64,000 nucleotides of DNA from Natronosalvus vescus (GTDB lineage: Archaea; Halobacteriota; Halobacteria; Halobacteriales; Natrialbaceae), in assembly GCF_023973145.1 (NCBI RefSeq), contig NZ_CP099546.1, forward strand, positions 3,472,001-3,536,000, written 5' to 3'. This document shows positions 62,192-64,000 of the stretch, piece by piece; positions within the stretch are counted from its first letter, which is position 1, and each line of letters opens with the position of its first letter. Made by a program: the position numbers and the translations under genes. Under the pieces are notes generated by a model. That model was not told the origin of the DNA. It saw only the letters and a program-made list of their open reading frames with translations, and searched no databases.

Positions 62192-63065
62192 GGGTACCGA
62201 CGCGGCTCCGCGACGGTACGACGAACTCACCTGGCCCGAGATCGACGAGGCAGCAGAGAGGGGAGCGACAGTGCTCGTCCCCGTCGGTGCGACCGAAGAT
62301 CACGGCCCCCACCTCCCGCTGGACGTCGATCGTCGAATCGTCGAGGCCATCTGTGAGCCAGCTGCCGCCGCACGCGAGGATGTCCTCCTCTTTCCGACGA
62401 TCGACCACGGGTACCTTCCCCACCACATGGACTACCCGGGTGGGATCACGATCGGCTGGCGGACGTTCGTCGACTACGTCATCGACGTCTGCGTGTCACT
62501 GGCCCACCACGGGTTCGAAAAGATCGTGCTGGTCAACGGTCACGGCTCGAACCACCACTTGCTCGAACTCGTCACCCGCCAGGTAATCCTCCAGTACCCA
62601 GACGTCCACTGTGCATTCCTCTCGTGGTGGCAACTCGAGGAGGTTCGGGACGTCGCCGCGGCCGTGCGCGAGGCCGGCCCACAGGGGTCAGCCCACGCCG
62701 GAGAGATGGAGACCTCGATCTACCTGCATCTGTACCCCGACCGAGTCGACATGGACGCCGCCGTCCGGGACGTTTCCTATCCCGAGAGTCGCCACTTCAA
62801 CAACCTCGACCTCGCTGGCGAAACTCGCCCCGAGGACTCCACGCCCGTCACGATGATGGAGTGGTGGTCGACGATCTCGGAGACCGGCGTCATGGGGGAT
62901 GCAACGGCGGCTACCGCAGAGACCGGCGAACTGTTGCTCGAGGCCGCTGTCGATGGACTCGATTCGGTTCTCGAGGAGTTCGCCTCACATCCGATCCGGG
63001 AAATCGATGACCACCACACCCGCCCCACGAACGACCGCGACTACGACCCTTTCAGACCACGATGA
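62184..63065 (+). CDS. Creatininase family amidohydrolase
   Basis: A 293-residue protein, starting at GTG 62184 inside the end of the M20 gene (a longer frame opens at 62163 but with fewer family features). Metal-site motif GATEDHGPHLPLDVDRRI and NGHGSNHHLLEL, with AHAGEMETS later, are those of the creatininase family. Members open lactam or formamide bonds (creatinine, formylaminopyrimidine intermediates). Here a role on a cyclic amide or a formyl group of the imported compound is an inference. The gene is coupled with both neighbours. Confidence 0.88.
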   Translation: MSEGTDAAPRRYDELTWPEIDEAAERGATVLVPVGATEDHGPHLPLDVDRRIVEAICEPAAAAREDVLLFPTIDHGYLPHHMDYPGGITIGWRTFVDYVIDVCVSLAHHGFEKIVLVNGHGSNHHLLELVTRQVILQYPDVHCAFLSWWQLEEVRDVAAAVREAGPQGSAHAGEMETSIYLHLYPDRVDMDAAVRDVSYPESRHFNNLDLAGETRPEDSTPVTMMEWWSTISETGVMGDATAATAETGELLLEAAVDGLDSVLEEFASHPIREIDDHHTRPTNDRDYDPFRPR

Positions 63066-64000
63066 CACACCCGATCACTGGCACCGATCACCGAGACGGA
63101 ACCGATGACGATCCGAGCGGACGCGAGAAGGTCACGGATCTCGAGACCGCAATCGCCGACTCCGTTCACGACGGGGCGAGCGTCGCCTTCGGCGGGATGG
63201 GTGGACGCGATCCCGAGGCGGCCGCACGCGAGATCGTCCGTCAGGAGAAGTCCGGACTCACCGTACTCGACGACGCGCGAACGACTCTTCTGGACATCAT
63301 GGTCGGCGCCGGGTGCGTCGACGAGTACGTCGGCTCCTGGGTCGGAACGAGTCTCATCTCGCAGGGCCACAACATCCGGAACGCCGTCGAGAACGACGTC
63401 CCCCACCACCTGCAGATGCGCGACGTCTCGAACTTCGGCTCCTCGTTGATGTTTCTCGCGGGCGCGATGGACGTCCCGTTCGTCCCCACCCGGTCGATGC
63501 TCGGCACCGACATTCCCGAACACAACGACGCTCTCGAGATTATCGACGACCCGTTCGGATCCGGTGACAAGCTAACGCTCGTACCCGCGGAACGCCCGGA
63601 CGTCGCGATCATCCACGTCCAGCGGTGCGATCCGCTCGGGAACGCACAGATCCACGGGAACGTCGTCAACGACCATCTCAAGGCTCGCGCCGCGGAGCAC
63701 ACGGTCATCACCTGCGAGGAGATCGTCTCGACCGATGAGATCCGCGAGTCGCCCGAGTTGACGCGCATCCCGTTCTACACAGTCGATGCCGTCGCCGAGG
63801 TGCCGTTCGGCTGTCACCCCTGGCACTGTTACGGCCGCTACTACGCCGACCTACCGTTCTATCGGGAGTACGGCCTCAGATCGCAGAATCGCGACGACTT
63901 CCTCGAGTGGGTCGAGGAGTGGATCGTTCCCCACGAGGACTATCTCGAGAAGATCGGTGAAGACCGACTCGAGACGCTCGAGCGGATGGAACGCGAGATC
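63062..64000 (+). CDS. CoA-transferase subunit A (glutaconate CoA-transferase-like), 3' end cut off
   Basis: Starts at the ATG overlapping the previous stop by 4 bp and remains open to the right edge, 313 codons. Motifs VAFGGMGGRDPEAAAREIVR near residue 41, IIHVQRCDPLGNAQIHGN and VITCEEIVST are those of family I CoA-transferase A subunits such as GctA. These move CoA from acetyl- or succinyl-CoA to a dicarboxylic or keto acid. The B subunit with the catalytic Glu should follow outside the window. It would activate the carbon skeleton left by the island's earlier enzymes. Confidence 0.86.
   Translation, partial: MTHPITGTDHRDGTDDDPSGREKVTDLETAIADSVHDGASVAFGGMGGRDPEAAAREIVRQEKSGLTVLDDARTTLLDIMVGAGCVDEYVGSWVGTSLISQGHNIRNAVENDVPHHLQMRDVSNFGSSLMFLAGAMDVPFVPTRSMLGTDIPEHNDALEIIDDPFGSGDKLTLVPAERPDVAIIHVQRCDPLGNAQIHGNVVNDHLKARAAEHTVITCEEIVSTDEIRESPELTRIPFYTVDAVAEVPFGCHPWHCYGRYYADLPFYREYGLRSQNRDDFLEWVEEWIVPHEDYLEKIGEDRLETLERMEREI

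Overview
The window comes from a halophilic archaeon (class Halobacteria; a Natrialbales-type genome is likely, but the species cannot be fixed from sequence alone). The signs are a GC-rich sequence littered with CTCGAG, very acidic proteins, Tat-type lipoprotein signals, leaderless promoters, and archaeal marker genes: sn-glycerol-1-phosphate dehydrogenase (egsA), transcription factor B (tfb), the archaeal repair protein NreA and an archaeal-type RNase HI. No rRNA, tRNA or CRISPR array was found.

Layout. 1-8.2 kb: the end of a flippase-like membrane protein, egsA, a hydantoinase/oxoprolinase pair (hyuA-hyuB), an NAD-dependent epimerase and ilvE. 8.2-12.5 kb: a small AT-richer island bounded by imperfect inverted repeats, a sodium:neurotransmitter-type symporter, a small DUF5789-like protein and a membrane-anchored metallophosphoesterase. 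12.9-16.2 kb: a four-gene polar amino acid ABC transporter operon. 16.2-22.1 kb: a lipoprotein, a universal stress protein (USP), an orphan LivF ATPase, an ATP-grasp/RimB-like fusion whose protease motif is lost, a truncated HTTM gene and an acyl-CoA dehydrogenase. 22.1-33.4 kb: a frameshifted glycosyltransferase, several membrane proteins, two more USP genes, a CBS-domain protein, a potassium channel, gamma-glutamyltransferase and a half-size lycopene-cyclase-like protein. Several of the gaps here carry short tandem repeats. 33.4-41.1 kb: a CAP-domain protein, a YihY family protein, two acidic low-complexity proteins, NreA, an HTH/membrane protein pair and a two-domain lipoprotein. 41.2-47.1 kb: a housekeeping block with tfb, rnhA, a PadR regulator, ppa, an alkaline-phosphatase-superfamily enzyme and a DUF371 protein. 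47.3-53.4 kb: a secreted cupredoxin-sugar dehydrogenase fusion, a 754-residue lipoprotein built around FPGD-type hexapeptide repeats, and an insertion sequence with 22-bp terminal inverted repeats.

53.5-64 kb looks like one catabolic island: a class III aminotransferase, an Lrp-like regulator, a PotABCD-type transporter with an M24 peptidase-family enzyme inside its operon, and a divergent operon of an M20 deacylase, a creatininase-family amidohydrolase and a CoA-transferase subunit that runs off the right edge. The simplest reading is uptake of a nitrogenous compound, amide or C-N cleavage, transamination and CoA activation of the carbon skeleton. The substrate is unknown. The gene set recalls ectoine, creatinine and hydantoin catabolism without matching any of them.

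The strongest candidates for something undescribed are the FPGD-repeat lipoprotein (49771-52035) and this island. Smaller points include one palindromic TATA box apparently shared by tfb and rnhA, and a G11 tract at the promoter of the lycopene-cyclase-like gene. All functional calls come from reading motifs by eye; no database search was possible.
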